This document shows positions 31,860 through 44,346 of a DNA stretch of 64,000 bases, in pieces. Each line of letters starts with the position of its first letter. Position 1 is the first letter of the stretch. The translations under genes and the position numbers were made by a program. Below the pieces are notes generated by a model that saw nothing but the letters and a program-made list of their open reading frames with translations, made no database searches and was not told the DNA's origin. The DNA lies in assembly GCA_021234155.1 (NCBI GenBank), contig JAJEKV010000004.1, positions 4,404,109 to 4,468,108 of the forward strand, in the 5' to 3' direction. This DNA comes from Isoetes taiwanensis (Eukaryota > Streptophyta > Lycopodiopsida > Isoetales > Isoetaceae).

Positions 31860-32279
31860 GGTATCAAACTGTTAACAGGATTGCGTATTAAACGGGAGCA
31901 AATCATCGAAACGAGAGCGAAAGGAATATTCCTCAAAGATTCCCTTTTTTTTTACAAAAGGGGGTAAAACTAGGTTTAAAAAAAAAGATGCATGAAATTC
32001 TATTTTGACCCCCAAAATGACTAATTGTTTTGTGCAACGAAAGAATTGACATTTTCAAAGTGTCACTTTTCTTAGCAAATAGAATGTTCTTGAAGTATAT
32101 TTTACGAGAGAATCTCTAATTTAAGAGGATAAAATATTTAACAAAAAATTGAAGTAAGTCCCAGAATCGAAAACTGTAGTATTCTCAAATTTTGAAGATA
32201 GAATCTTCATATTCACATGCAAAATTTCTGATCTTTTTCTAAGACTCGATTTATGTACAAAAGTGTGAGGAGTGATGAG

Positions 32280-35200
32280 AGAGGGATCCGGGGCGTCATC
32301 ATGTTCATTTATGCCATCCTCATCACCTTCACTTCTTTCACTATCACTAGAGGAAGTGCTTGAGTTATCTTCCTCATCACTATCAACGGATGGTGAAGCA
32401 TTGCCACCACCTTCTTCATCCTCTTCTTCGTAATTACAAGCTTTTTAAGCAAATTGATAGTCCTCTGGCGTGAGGCGATTGTCGTGATTTCAATTTAAAA
32501 TCATAGCATAATATAGTCCGTCATTAAGGATCAGCTCATCCCTACAACCCACCTTCTTGGACTTTCTCCCTTTTCCTTGGCTTCTCATTTCTAACTCATA
32601 TCTACCTTCAAAAGCATTTTTCGAAGCGGCGTGTTGCAAGCCAATGAATCTTGAGTTTAGTGACTAAGCCTTCCTCCTTGGTGTGTCAAGCACTTTTGCT
32701 ATCCAGAAAGGTCGACCTTTGTCATCCTCCTCATTGGAAGAGCAATTAGCATACCCTTAGTAATTTCGCGGATATTACCTTGAGGCTCATTCTGCGTCTT
32801 GGTCCGGGGTACATGACTCGATCCTCGTCTTATTCTCATGCAAGGTGCTAACGTTAGCATTGCTTGGACCCGCTTGGTCTTTGGGGTTGATGGAAGGTGT
32901 TAGGCCATTGAAATGGTTCTTGCAACCTGTCTTAGAGCTATATTTTTCACAACAATTTTTGTTAGAAAGAAGTTACTCCACCACATCAGATCTTCTTCTA
33001 AGAAGTACTTAAAGCTTCGAGGAAATTCCATTTTCAATGGCTTTTAAGGATGACTTCGGGGGTACTTTTCTTTTGCTTGGACTCCTTAGGATTTTTGAGA
33101 GGAAGTTGCTCAAAGACACGTTCTCTGAAGGAAGTGTCCGGAATATATTTAAGGAAGCGTAATCCCTCTGGTGGACTCGGTCCTTAGTTGTGGTATACTT
33201 CTTGCCCCTGTAAGAAACTCGGCCATCCTTCAAGTAGAACTTGATGTGATGTTGAAAGGTGAGATCATTCAATTTGTTCACGACTTGTTCTGCATGCGAG
33301 CGTTGAGAGAAAATAAACTCTCTCGAAATCAGCAGATCTCTTTAAGAAGATCGATCACCGGAGTGGGAGTGTAAGAATCTTCAATAATTGAACTAAAGTA
33401 GGAAGAGAGAAAGCCTTCTTCCTTCCGAGGCGCCTGTAAAATCTCTTTGAACATTTGGTCAATTTGATCATGAGTGTGGCCTACAAGTAAGAAACCGGCT
33501 TCACCTTTCTAAAGATCCCTAGCTCCACTAACATGGCACAAGATGCATAAAAGAGTGTTTGGTTCTTGTTCTCCCTTGTAGTATTGTCAAGTTGCAGGTA
33601 AAGCACTGGTGGTAATTGCTCTTGCTCGCACAGGACCTTGTTAAGAATTGTAATTGTGAGGTTCGGATCACCATGCAAGTTTGGATACGTCAAGAATACT
33701 TTGCACTTTAGACTTCCTTTGAAGACCATATAGCTCCTACAAGGTGGACCTTAACAAAACATTCCTGGCACATCTTTAGGAATGTTCAAGAAATGCGGTA
33801 GAGTAGTTTTTTTTTGGTCCATTCCATCAATCACAACAGACATATATTGCAGTGGACGTTCAAGAGCTTTTTTTCTGTGTTTGGCAAGCTTTCTTCTCTC
33901 TGCTGCTTGTTGTTCACGATGTCCGCAAGGTTCTCATGTTGCACAATATCTATAGAAGAAATGAGGTCAAAGCATTATCTTTAAAACAAGTGAGAGATTG
34001 GAGAACATGAGCTTACTTCTTTCGACCTCTGTCTTTGCGGTTTCTCTTTGACTCTTTAATTTCAGACACCTTGAGCAAGCGGACATTCTATGTCTCCGGG
34101 AATTTTCACTAAACCGAATTCACTTTTCCACGGGCCCGGTGAAGTGTGAGTAAGAGATGTCTCAAGCTGAGTGCAAGTCTCTTTGTACTCATTAAAACAT
34201 CTTTTGGTGATGTTATCGGTTAAATGATACATGTTCTTTGTTGGCTGACTTCTCACATGTTTCTCTAAAATATTTCTCCATCCATGACACAAAGAAGAAG
34301 GGCATGCATGGTTACAACTCTTCTTGGTCCACAATGATCATCAATTCTTTGGATTTTTGTCCGATCTTTTATGTATTCTAGACATTACGGTGGACCCTAA
34401 GCGGTGGACAACCATGAAGCATTTCGGCAAACTTCTTGACGGTTAATGTAGTGCAAGAAGGTGTTATGGTCTGGTCTTACATGATAGGCCAAATAGGCAT
34501 TACGGGTCACCAATGTCATTGAATCAGAAGTTGTCTCTAATTGCTCGTAATTTAGCCATGTTAAATTTGTTGATGCAACCCAATGAGCGGCATTTACTTC
34601 TTAAAAGTCTTCTCATTTTGTGCTCGTCCATAAAGGTTTCTTCTTCTTCTGGAGGAGCATGCTCTCAAACTAAAATCCACTTTGAATTTCTTGGTGGATT
34701 GGCTAGAGAATGTGTAATCTCGTTGCGCCGTTGGTGTCTTCATCTCCTCGAAGAGAGTTCTACTGGGGTGACCTCCTCTACCCTCAGTGGTGTGCTTGTA
34801 GAGGAGAACAAACCACGTGAAGCTATACCCGGATAAAGGCGGAGGTGCGTGTTGAATGAAGGAGATGGGCCACCATATGATGTGCCAGTGAAAGTTGTTG
34901 TAGCTTCTTCACAAGGAGTTCGATCAAACATGTCTCTTATAGCGGTGAAATTACGCAAAACCATGTGTCACTACGGTTGTGTGAAGAGGAGTAAATGTTG
35001 CAATGTAAGCCTTCATTTGTTGTGAAATCGTGGTGGGAGAAACAGGTCTTGAACGTCTTGTATTCCTTGTTTGTGTAAGTGAAGATGGAGAAACTACAAA
35101 CTGGTGAGGTAATGCTTTTGAACTATTTTTTGAGGTCGAATTTGTAGTGTCGGGGATGTTACAAATGGTGGTGGAAGATTGCTCACGATGCAAATGTGAG

Positions 35201-35440
35201 GGCTGGAAAGGTGGTGGCAACCGGTTTCCCTCTTGGACTTGGAGAGGGTTGGAAAGGTGGTGGCGGTCTACTGATTCTTGGACTTCTGAGTGTCTTCGAG
35301 AAGCAACAAAGACCTTGTCGAGGTAGGTGTTGAAGAAGCATCTCCGCCTTGTGTTCCATCCAAGTAGAGGTACTTGGGCAAACAAATGGTGGTGGAAGTT
35401 TGTTCCAACGACTTCGGTTAACCATGTTGAACATTCGCAA
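32280..35440 (-). pseudogene. DUF7869-like putative transposase gene, copy A
   Basis: Reading minus, segments in several frames give the DUF7869-type core: VVIDGMDQKKT (near 33,830), GDPNLTITILNKVLCEQEQL, LYLQLDNTTRENKNQTLF (near 33,580), MLVELGIFRKV and VGHTHDQIDQMF (near 33,470). Upstream are GFARI..TAIRDMFDRTPC and a Thr/Pro-rich N-terminus. Downstream is an acidic Ser/Glu/Asp-rich C-terminus (32,290-32,440). An intron with a good acceptor lies near 33,950-34,015. The conserved D, D-N and H-T-H...D residues resemble an RNase H-fold nuclease, hence the transposase proposal. DUF7869 membership is from memory of the family pattern. Copy A has more frame breaks than copy B. Confidence 0.6.
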
Positions 35441-35834
35441 AAAATTGTGGACTTGTTACTAACTCACAAGTCGATTGGACTGAAAAGATACTAGAGAATA
35501 CAAATGCTATTAGGAATACTAATTTGATACCCTTTGTGCCCCGTTTCTTTGTTTGTGTAACATTTTCTATTCTAAAAACACTTGGACGAAGTGTTTAAAC
35601 AAGGCGTATTAGCATTACATAGAAAAATGCAACATATTTTGACATTGTCTGGCCTACCTTTTAAAAGGAAAATTCACCTCGATTTGCATATTAAAGCCTC
35701 GAGAGATTTGATAACCTTGACTTTTTCAAATCTATATTGATTTTTTTTGTATTCATAGATTCTTCCAAGCGAAAATAATGGGTGGTGTAATTCATAATTA
35801 AAAGATACATAATGCGTGGACATTTCGTGTGTTT

Positions 35835-36140
35835 AATGTTTTGCTTTTTAAGCCAAAGTGTATTCCGTATACATTTTTGAGCTTCTGGCGTGCAAAGTGT
35901 ATTAGGAATACACTTTAAACTTATACCGCAAGGGGCAAAAATAAATTTATATACACTTTGTTCTCTAGAGGATAAAAGTATGCAGGATTTATACATTTTT
36001 TGTATATATAGTATATATATAAAGTATATATATAGTACTGTTAACAAAAATCAAAAAGGGCAATGTGTATTCCGGGAATACATTTTTGTACATGTAAGAA
36101 AAACAAAGTGTGGCCCGAATACACTTTTTTTATCTTCTTG
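35835..36140. repeat. Palindrome array, copy A, between the divergent genes
   Basis: Degenerate copies of the GTGTATTCCGGAATACAC palindrome (e.g. GTGTATTCCGTATACA, GTGTATTAGGAATACAC, GTGTATTCCGGGAATACA) occur in the interval between the DUF7869-like gene and the first ParB-like gene, matching 49791-50050 in copy B. Confidence 0.65.
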
Positions 36141-36369
36141 AAAACACTAGTTTTTGCACTTGAACACCACTTTTAGTCTATATATAATATAAAACCAATT
36201 TTTAGTTTGAACACTCCACATTTTGCCCATTAAGGGCATGAAAAATTGTGCTAAAAAGACAATATTTGTGTTTTTGTTGTCTTTTGCTAGCCTTTAGGGC
36301 AAATGATTAGTAAATCCTATTCGGAATATAGCTTTTCGTCTTATTTTTTACGTCTTAACATTGTTGTAC

Positions 36370-38093
36370 GCAATGTTTCAAAGAATGGGAGGAAGAAAAG
36401 TTGACAAGGAGCAACAAAAAAGACTTTGAAGATTAAGCGTCCACACCCTCAAAAGCGCACCTGACACAGGAGGAGCCTACCATTTTGAAAACTTTCAAAG
36501 CGGTGGTTCATTACCAAAAGTGCAAGGCGGAAAAGTACAAAGACATTGACGCTTTGTCAGACGTCACGTAAAAGTCTTTGGAAAAAAAAGGTGCGTACCG
36601 AACCGAGTTTGTCAACCTTGGGACAATTAAAGAGGTCTCGGAGGTAGCGGGACAAGGAGGTCGGGACGGGGAGGCTATCCTTCAAGACCTCCCAAAGGGT
36701 TCATTATTGTTGACATCGCCTTCTTTAGAATTGTCGGTGTGCAACCACAAACACTACAATTTCTTTTCAACTCATGGGGACTAAGCGTGCAGCTTGACTT
36801 CACTATGCAAAAACAATGGTTTGTACTAGTACCCGTTTGAAGATTTTGGCTCGATGTTTTAAGTCAGGAAAGACGTTTATCCAGGATGGAGGATCATCAC
36901 CTTCTCCTAGTAATTCCGGGGTCATCGGATGGAGGTCCCCAAGATACAAAAAGAGGATTTTTCAATGGTTGTGCCATAAAAAGAAACCTAGCAATTGCCA
37001 AGAGACTTTAAAATGTGATTTTAAGGAACCAAAGTTAAACGGAAGGTAAAGCGACTTGAAGTCATGAGCAGTTTGGAAGCACAAAAAACAAAAGGGAAAA
37101 GGAAAAGCTCCGGGTAGCAAGAAAAAGAAAAGAAAGTTGATAAGATTTTAGAAAGAATGGAGGTAATAAACGAAAAAATTTGTACAAGGGTGATCTATCT
37201 TCCATAACTTGCATTGGGCTGCCCCAAAGAATGGTGGCTGGTGAAAGGCCGCTTCAGGGTTCATGGAAAAATATATGCCGACTTGTTTTTAAGGAACCTG
37301 AAGGATAGAATTAGGAGCAATCCCAAATGCTCATGTGGAATAATTAATAGTTGTCCTTGTTGGCGGGGAGCAATGCAACACCCCGGGACTACACTTGAAA
37401 AAAAGTTTAAACAACACTCACTCACGCCTTGGGAGGAAATCATAGAAAAGGCAAGAAGGGGTGCCTACTTTAAAAAAATTTTGTGTATCTTTCCGTTGTG
37501 TAATGCGGGATTTAGTCGGTCTCACCAACGAAGAAACAAAATATTGCCAATACACACAATCGACGACAAGCGAATACAAATTAAAAATGAGCTTTGTCGA
37601 CAAGATCAGGTTCATGCACCCGAGGTACATGATTTTTAAAGAAAAATATGGAGAAGACTTGAAGAAACCGGTACTCCTTAGAGTTAATACACTTTGCTTT
37701 TTGCCAGTGGAGTGTATTTGCCTACACTTTTGCCAAGACGAGGCTAACAAATGGCAGTCACTCATACCGCATGACAAAGTGGTTTCAATTTGCCTTGAGA
37801 GATGGCGAGTAAGTGTCTTTTGTATTGCGGAATAACTTTCTTGCCCTCTTTGACCTCGTTTAAAACTGTGCAGATATGGGACCTACAAAAGATATTTACC
37901 ATGTTCGGCGTGGTGAATTGAAAAGTAAAGGGAAGGTCTCGAAAAAAAAAAAAGGTTACGAAGTCCCAAAAAAGAAATGGCGATTTTAGTGTGGAGAGAA
38001 ATGGGGGCTTTCTTTAAGGACATACTAGAAAATTGTGCTAAAGTAGACAAAGAATTTGTTTTAGAAGAAATGTCCAAAGAAATTTTTAGGTAA
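36370..38093 (+). pseudogene. ParB-like gene 1, copy A
   Basis: Matches the gene at 50290-51976 along its length: Lys-rich start, TEFVNLGTIKEVSEVAGQGG, Ser-rich acidic stretch, KIYADLFLRNLKDRIRSNP, and the C-terminal exon after CTGTGCAG. It is broken by many small indels, most at positions where copy B has CAG or CTG. See the copy B entry for function. Confidence 0.6.
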
Positions 38094-38149
38094 AAATGAG
38101 AGAACTTTCGTTTTAGGTTTCTTTCCTTAGCACTAAGCATATTCGAATG

Positions 38150-39737
38150 TTTCGAGAGATCCGGAAGAACACTACGGGCAACAAAAGTAGTCTAAGAGTG
38201 TATTCGAATACACATCCGCCTACAAGCCGAAGCAAAAAGTGTATGAAAACTTTAAACGCAGTGGTTCATTACCAAAGTGCATTGGCCGTTTACACTTTTT
38301 GCGAAAAGTCTTTGGAAGCAAAAGTGTATTCCGATACAGTTTGTCAACCTTGGGACAATTAAAGAGGTGTATTAGGACAAATACACGGGGAGGCTATCCT
38401 TCAAGACCTCCCAAGGGTTCATTATTGTTGAATACTTCTTTAGAATTGTCGGTGTGCAACCACAAACATGAGTCAATTTCTTTTTCTGGGACTACAATTT
38501 GACTTCACTAATTGGCGGAGTTTGTACGTAGTCTTATTTAAGTTTTTTGTCGTTGACTTCGAGCAAAAATGGAGGATCATCACCTTCTCCTAGTAATTCC
38601 GGGGTGTTTGATGGAGGGTCCCAAGATTTCAAGAGGAAGAGGTGGGAGCCAAAGAAACCTAGCAAGCCAAGAGACACTATAGCCGCTAAGGAACCATTCA
38701 AGCTCCAAAGGTATAGCAGCTTTGAAGTTGCTTTTTTCTTGAGGAAGCAAAAAAAACAAAAGGGAAAAAGGAAAAAGCTCAGGGGGTAGCAAGAAAAGAC
38801 TTTAATCATTACCTAAGACCAAGAAGAATGGAGGTAATAAACTGAAAAATTTGTACAGGGGTGATCTATCTTCACGTAACTTGCATGAAGCACCAAAAAA
38901 GAATGAAGCCGGTGAAAGGCCGCTTCAGTTCGTAAATATATGCCGACCACTTAAGGAACCTGAAGGATAGAATTAGGAGCAAAATAATGCTCATGTGGCT
39001 CAATAGTTGTCCTTGCTGAGGGGAGCAATGCAACACCCCCGTGACTATGACAGAGAAAAAGCGTAGACTTTACACTCATTGGTCTTGGGAGGAACTTGCC
39101 ATAGCTTTAAGGCAAGAAGGATAGCCGCATAAGGAAAAAAATAACCTTTGTGTATCTTTCCGTCTTCAATGCTTTCGTGGTCTCACCGACGAAGAAGCAA
39201 AAATCGTTACATAACACAAAACAATGCCGACAACGAATACAAATTAAAATGAGCTTTGTCGACAAAGATCCGGTTCATGCACAGGAGTACATGATTTTTA
39301 AAAAGAAAAAATATGGAGAAGACTTGAAGAAACAAGTAAAATTTTAGAGTTAAAGGAAGCCTGCGCAGTGTCCTTGAATCAAAGTCAATGACGAGGCTAA
39401 CAAATGGTGTTCACTCATACCCGCATTTGGTTTCAATTGGTTCAGAGATGGCGGAGTAAGTAAGTGTCTTTTGTATTCTGGAATAACTTTGCTTGCCCTA
39501 TTCGGGCGTTAAAATCGCGGCGTGATATGGGACCTACAAAACTAGATATTTAACTATGTTCGGCGTGGTGAATTGAAAATAAAGGAAGGTCTCGGAAAAG
39601 AAAAAAGGTTAAGTCCCAAAAAAAGAAATGTAGCTGGGGAGGGAGAGAAATGGTGGCTTTTACCATGGACATACTTCTTTCTTGCAAGGTAGTAGACAAA
39701 GAATTTTTCTGAAGAAATGTCCAAGGTTCCTGGCAAA
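38150..39737 (+). pseudogene. ParB-like gene 2, copy A
   Basis: The second tandem copy is preceded by palindromes (GTGTATTCGAATACAC near 38197). It retains recognisable pieces of the whole gene (LRNLKDRIRSK, FVDKDPVHAQEYMIF) but is frameshifted throughout. It corresponds to 52145-53688. Confidence 0.55.
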
Positions 39738-39809
39738 AATAGAGAGAACTTTCTCGCTTTTAGGTTTCTTTCTTAGCACTAAGCATATTCCGTATGATGA
39801 GATCAAAAC

Positions 39810-41280
39810 ATTATAAAGGAAGTAGTCTAGAGTGTATTGTACATACATCCGACATGTTCTCAAGAAAAAGTGTATTAGAATACCTTGAATACACTTTCTC
39901 CAACGGTAAAACAGTGGGCTAATACACTTTTTGTACAACGTGAAGCAAAAAGTATTCTTTGTTGACACTTTTTAAAGAGGCGCAGTTTTGGACTTCATCA
40001 AGATGAGGTTTTGGCCTTTCATACCAATGTGTATTCGGGATGAAAATTTCCTCTTTTGGTCTTTTCGTTTGTCTTATTTTGTTTTTTTGCCAAGATGACA
40101 TCAAAAAAATGATATAGCCTCCTGTTTTGATGGAAGCGGAAGATGCGTGGGCTACCTTGCAAGGAGCTCATCCCATTGCTAGCTCATAGCTACTATTCAA
40201 TATGCTCCAAATTTTGAGGGATGGGACACCGTTTTTGTTTTAAAGTTTTCCGTTTGTGTTGCAAAGGAGCAAATTGAAGAAGAAGAAAACAAGGACACGC
40301 GGCAGGTTTTGCAAACCACACCCAGAGGACTTTGATTTAGACCTGAAGTTTCTTTTGCTATATTTTTTTTTTTTTCGATCAAAATAATTTTTATTCTATC
40401 GTTCATGGGATAAAAGTTGGAACATAAAGCCACTTATTTTGATTGGTCAGCGGACTTGCCAATAGGCCGGATAGGAAAAATTCATTTTCATGGTCACGGA
40501 TTCAATGCTTCGCCGATCTCATTAAGCAAAGTTACCACAACAAAAGAGCGTCTTGATGTTCCATTCAGCCATAGCCCGGTACTATGGCAAGCTCAAGAAC
40601 CACCGGTTCCCTTCAGCCAGTAATTGAAAACATGGTATGGGCATCCCTTCTCAACCTGAGTTCATGTGCATTACCATGGTTCCAACCGCACCCAACTACT
40701 ATGGAAATCGTACCTTTTATGACTATGGAGCCCATAAAAACTACCATGGTCTCTTGATCAAGGTTAAGAAATCTCCGTAATGATTTACCTAGTGGAGTAG
40801 TCTGTCATCGGCAATGGAATTTTCACTAATGGTGATTCGTCCTCTTCCCAAAGCTCATAGTACTACAAGAGCTATGATCCTTTTCGGAGGATAATACCAC
40901 CACCATGAAGTTCAAACCGAAGGATATTGAGTCCCTTTGAAAATCTGGTACAACAATAGCATGCTAAAAAGGTTTCCGCTTCTTCATTGATAAACACTAA
41001 CTCGACTTCATCATGGAGGATGCGCTCTCAAACTCTAGTGAAAACCAAATAGGAGCTCCATTGCAAGATGACATCCTCAACCTCTTCATTAAGGAAGATG
41101 AAGCTACGCTGCGACTCAAAAAGTAGCTCTAGCTACTATTCTGAGCTGTTGTTGACACCAAAGTTCCAAGTCCCAAATTGAAGAGAAAAAAAGGTGAGCT
41201 TCGCAACAAACTACTATGGGAGGGGCCTCTTCGATTTAGAAGATATTGTTTTCTTTGCTATATTATTTATTATTGGCTAC
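39810..41280 (+). pseudogene. DNA methyltransferase gene, copy A, with leading palindromes
   Basis: This is the degenerate counterpart of 54089-55529. The lead-in (39,810-39,950) has broken palindromes. Then SICSKF-like text, DQNNFYSIVHG-like sequence (40,370-40,400), GACTTGCCAATAGG where copy B has the catalytic motif, and the 3' end CTTCGATTTAGAAGATAT. The order of segments in 40,620-41,100 differs from copy B (the FSGSGTT region is not intact), so rearrangement as well as small indels occurred. Non-functional. Confidence 0.5.
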
Positions 41281-41593
41281 AAAAACGCCATATTCTTTGT
41301 CTTGTAAAAGAAATTAATAAAATAAGAAATTTATTTTACGTATTTTGATGTTTTCGACTTCACAAGTTTATATTCCGGTGTATTAGTATGCGGAATTACG
41401 CCATTTTCAAGTGCTCTTTCCTACAAATCACGAGATTATCATTTTAAAAGGGCCCCAAAATGCATGATATAATATTTTGTTCCATAAATCCCAAGCTTCT
41501 TTTGAAAATGAACATTTTTCCAATCTTGTGTTTTTAAGGGAATCTTTGAAAGCGGGAGTGATGCAACACTCCGGTTTAATTTACAATCTCGTT

Positions 41594-44346
41594 TGTTTTT
41601 CTGAATATGTTACAACTCCAACATGCTTACCTTCTTTCTTTTGGCAAAGAGCTACTCAATGGCCCATTACATCCTTTGTTACATAGGCTATAAAGGGTTG
41701 AACGAGATCTGGTGGTATTATAGCAGCGGCGACTTTCATAGCTTCAACAAGGTTTTAAAAGCTTGGGCACAAACCTCATCCGGCTACTATAATATGCTTA
41801 CTTTGTCCCTTGCCCAACTTACCTACCCGTGTTAGCTTTGCAATAGGTGCCATGATGTGAAAACTTGGGGATATGCATTCTAAGAAAAGAACACATCCCA
41901 ATCAACTTAGGTACTTCTTTTTTGGGTTCTAGGTGGAGGTAATTGTTCAAATAAGTTAATCTTCTCTTTGAGAATCGAATTCTGTTTTGTGGATACATAA
42001 TGTCCCAAAAGTGTTCCTCTGGTACCAAGAAAGTACATTTCTTTGGATTAAGACATACTTTTGATTTTTGGCTTAGCGACAATACTTCCTGATCATTTCT
42101 ATATGCTACGCTCTATTATTTGCCGGTGAGAGGTCATCAAGGAATATTCAAGTCCATTTTGTAAGTGCTGGTGCAAAAGCCTTTGCCATAGCTTTTGAAA
42201 TGTCGCGGGGAGCATTCATGAGGCCAAATGGCATATTTGTCATAGCAAATGTCCCCGCGGGTGATAAATGCGATTTTAGGCCTATCCATTTCTGCCCATA
42301 GTGATTTGGTTGAAACCGGAGAACCCATCCATAAAGGAATAGGCCTCTTTACACTCTGCCGAGTACAATATTTCATCTGGAAAGGTATTGGGAAATGATC
42401 CTTCAAAGGTGGCCTTGTTCGGATCTGTAAAATCTATGCATACCCTTATTTTTCCGTTTTTCTTTTAAAAGCTGGGACAATAGAATACCCATGAAGGGTT
42501 TTCAATTGGATATATGAACCCTACCTTTAACAATTTTCAACTTCCTCCTTCACAAGATTGATAAAGTAGGGGTTGATTCTCCTCAATTTATGCATTCTTG
42601 GCTTAGCAGTCCTTAATGTTCACATGGAACTCACTCACTTCCTTAGGGATTCCTTTGAGTTAGTTTGTAATCCCAAGCAAAAGCAGTCCACATATTGCTG
42701 GAATATTTTTTTCTAACTTCGGCCTCTTCTTCCGCGCCATGATTCCTACTTTTAGTGCCCTAGTTTCACCCTCTTTGGTCACACTAACTTCCTTGTGTTC
42801 TATAACTGGCTCCATACCTATAGTAAAAATTTCACAATAATGTTTAGGTTTATCAAGTTGGTCCTCCGTTATGCAATCTTCCGGTTAGGCTTTGCATCAT
42901 AGCCTGCCTGCACAAAAGGTCTGCGTGCTCATTCTGCTTTCGAGGAATATGTGTAATGCTGTATTGATCAAATTCTGCCAATAAATGCTGAACTTCTGCT
43001 AGTACCAAACCCAATTGCACATTTTTCACCTGGTACTCTTGGCTGACCTGTTTACATACAAGTTCCGAGTCTCCAAAAACTTTTAGCTTTCTAATACCCC
43101 TTTCTTTAGCCCTTTGTAACCCAAATAACAAAGCTGCATACTCGATGGCGTTGTTAGTATTTAATGGTAAGTACCTTACCTTCTTGATGTATGGCGTGCC
43201 ATTGTGTGTCTCTAAGCACAATCCCCACAGCTGAAATTCCAAGTTTGTAAGAAACTCCTCCATCAAACCAAAGCAAGGCTTCTTGTGCATCTTCCACATT
43301 CAGAAAGTGGCACCATAAAGTATTAACTTGTACAATTTCTGATGTGCCTAAACTATATTCCCACAGGCTATTTAACGCCTTTGGTTCACATACCTCGGCA
43401 AAGTGCACATGTCTTTCATGCCCTCCCTTCACGGTTTAGGGTACAAAGTAGGCTGTGGCGTACCCATGCGAGATTGTGCAACATGTTCTTTCTTTGCTCA
43501 ATCATCCTTCGCATTATTTGCTCTAAGCCAAGTTCTTCCCAATAACGAGGTCATAGGAGCTAATAGATGGCTTTGTCCGGGAAATGATATGACCATAAAA
43601 TTCACGTCTTGAGATTACCCCTTTCACATTCAAGCGTACGTTTTTCAACTATTCCAATGGGACAAGCGACTTGCTGATTAAATCCTTTTATTACCGGTGG
43701 GGGTTGTAGATGTAACCTTCAATCCTAAGTTCAACATAATATGATATGGCATGGCGTTTATTCACGAGCCCCCATCAACTATGACATTGGTGATATCAAA
43801 GTCTCCAACTTGGGCCGTGCGCCCGAACACACCTGGATCTTCTAAATCCACTTCTTGCACCAATAATGTGTGCCCTTCATGGTGATCCCCGGTACGCATT
43901 TCTTTGGCTCAATGGGTTGATCGACCTTATGAAACCTTGTCTAAGCGAGGGTGCTTCCCTAAACAAGGTTAGCAAATCAAACTCACCTTAGTGTTCACGA
44001 GCAAGTTTTCAACTTTGCTTGTGCTCTTCCACATCCTTCAAAGGCAAAGGTCGGGGAATCTTAAGGGGCATAGAGTTTGAACTTTCCTCACTGAAATGTA
44101 CACGTCCCTTAATCTTACTACTAGATCCATTATTTGTAGCAGTAGGAACAACATCTGATTCCTTCGCTTGGTGCCTAGTGACAACATTAACTGTGGTCTC
44201 TTCTGGCTCGCAAACTTCTATCACAAGAGCTGGTTGAGGGAGTACATCCGATTCCTTCTGCTGCCTTACTTTTATGAAAAGACATAACTTGGCCGAACTT
44301 AGCGTCATGCCACGGCCGCGATAACAGCAGGCACTCCTTTCAAAGT
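41594..44346 (-). pseudogene. Retrotransposon RNase H-RT-aRNH-PR-gag fragment (inner copy)
   Basis: Collinear with 55884-58655: RNase H start, RT (KSKVCLNPKKCTFLVP, LIGMCSFLRMHIPKFSH), archaeal RNase H (LLWFDGGVSYKLGISAVGIV, GDSELVCKQV, HIPRKQNEHADLLC), protease region, and gag up to the zinc knuckles. It carries many indels. At two places it keeps glutamine codons (CAA in LLFGLQRAKE; CAG in the IFQQYVD region) where the outer copy has stops, so it is not simply a reread of the same sequence. It ends abruptly at about 44347, where integrase sequence begins. Confidence 0.85.

Larger units (their letters stand above)
31874..41593. mobile_element. DNA element X, copy A (DUF7869-like transposase, ParB-like, DNA methyltransferase)
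   Basis: The left end AACAGGATTGC then TTAAACGGGAG (31874) is inverted at the right end (about 41570-41593, less exact). TGTT flanks it at 31870-31873 and about 41594-41597. Joining the host sequence across one TGTT restores the retrotransposon RNase H reading GKQ-FDTLETR, which proves the insertion site. The layout is: a minus-strand gene at 32.3-35.4 kb, a palindrome array, two ParB-like genes and a methyltransferase on plus. Nearly all its genes are frameshifted relative to copy B. Many differences sit at CAG/CTG. Confidence 0.8.

Noticed and set aside
36370-41280. Many separate small ORFs in X copy A as independent genes
   Set aside because: They are pieces of the ParB-like and methyltransferase genes split by indels, as shown by alignment to copy B.
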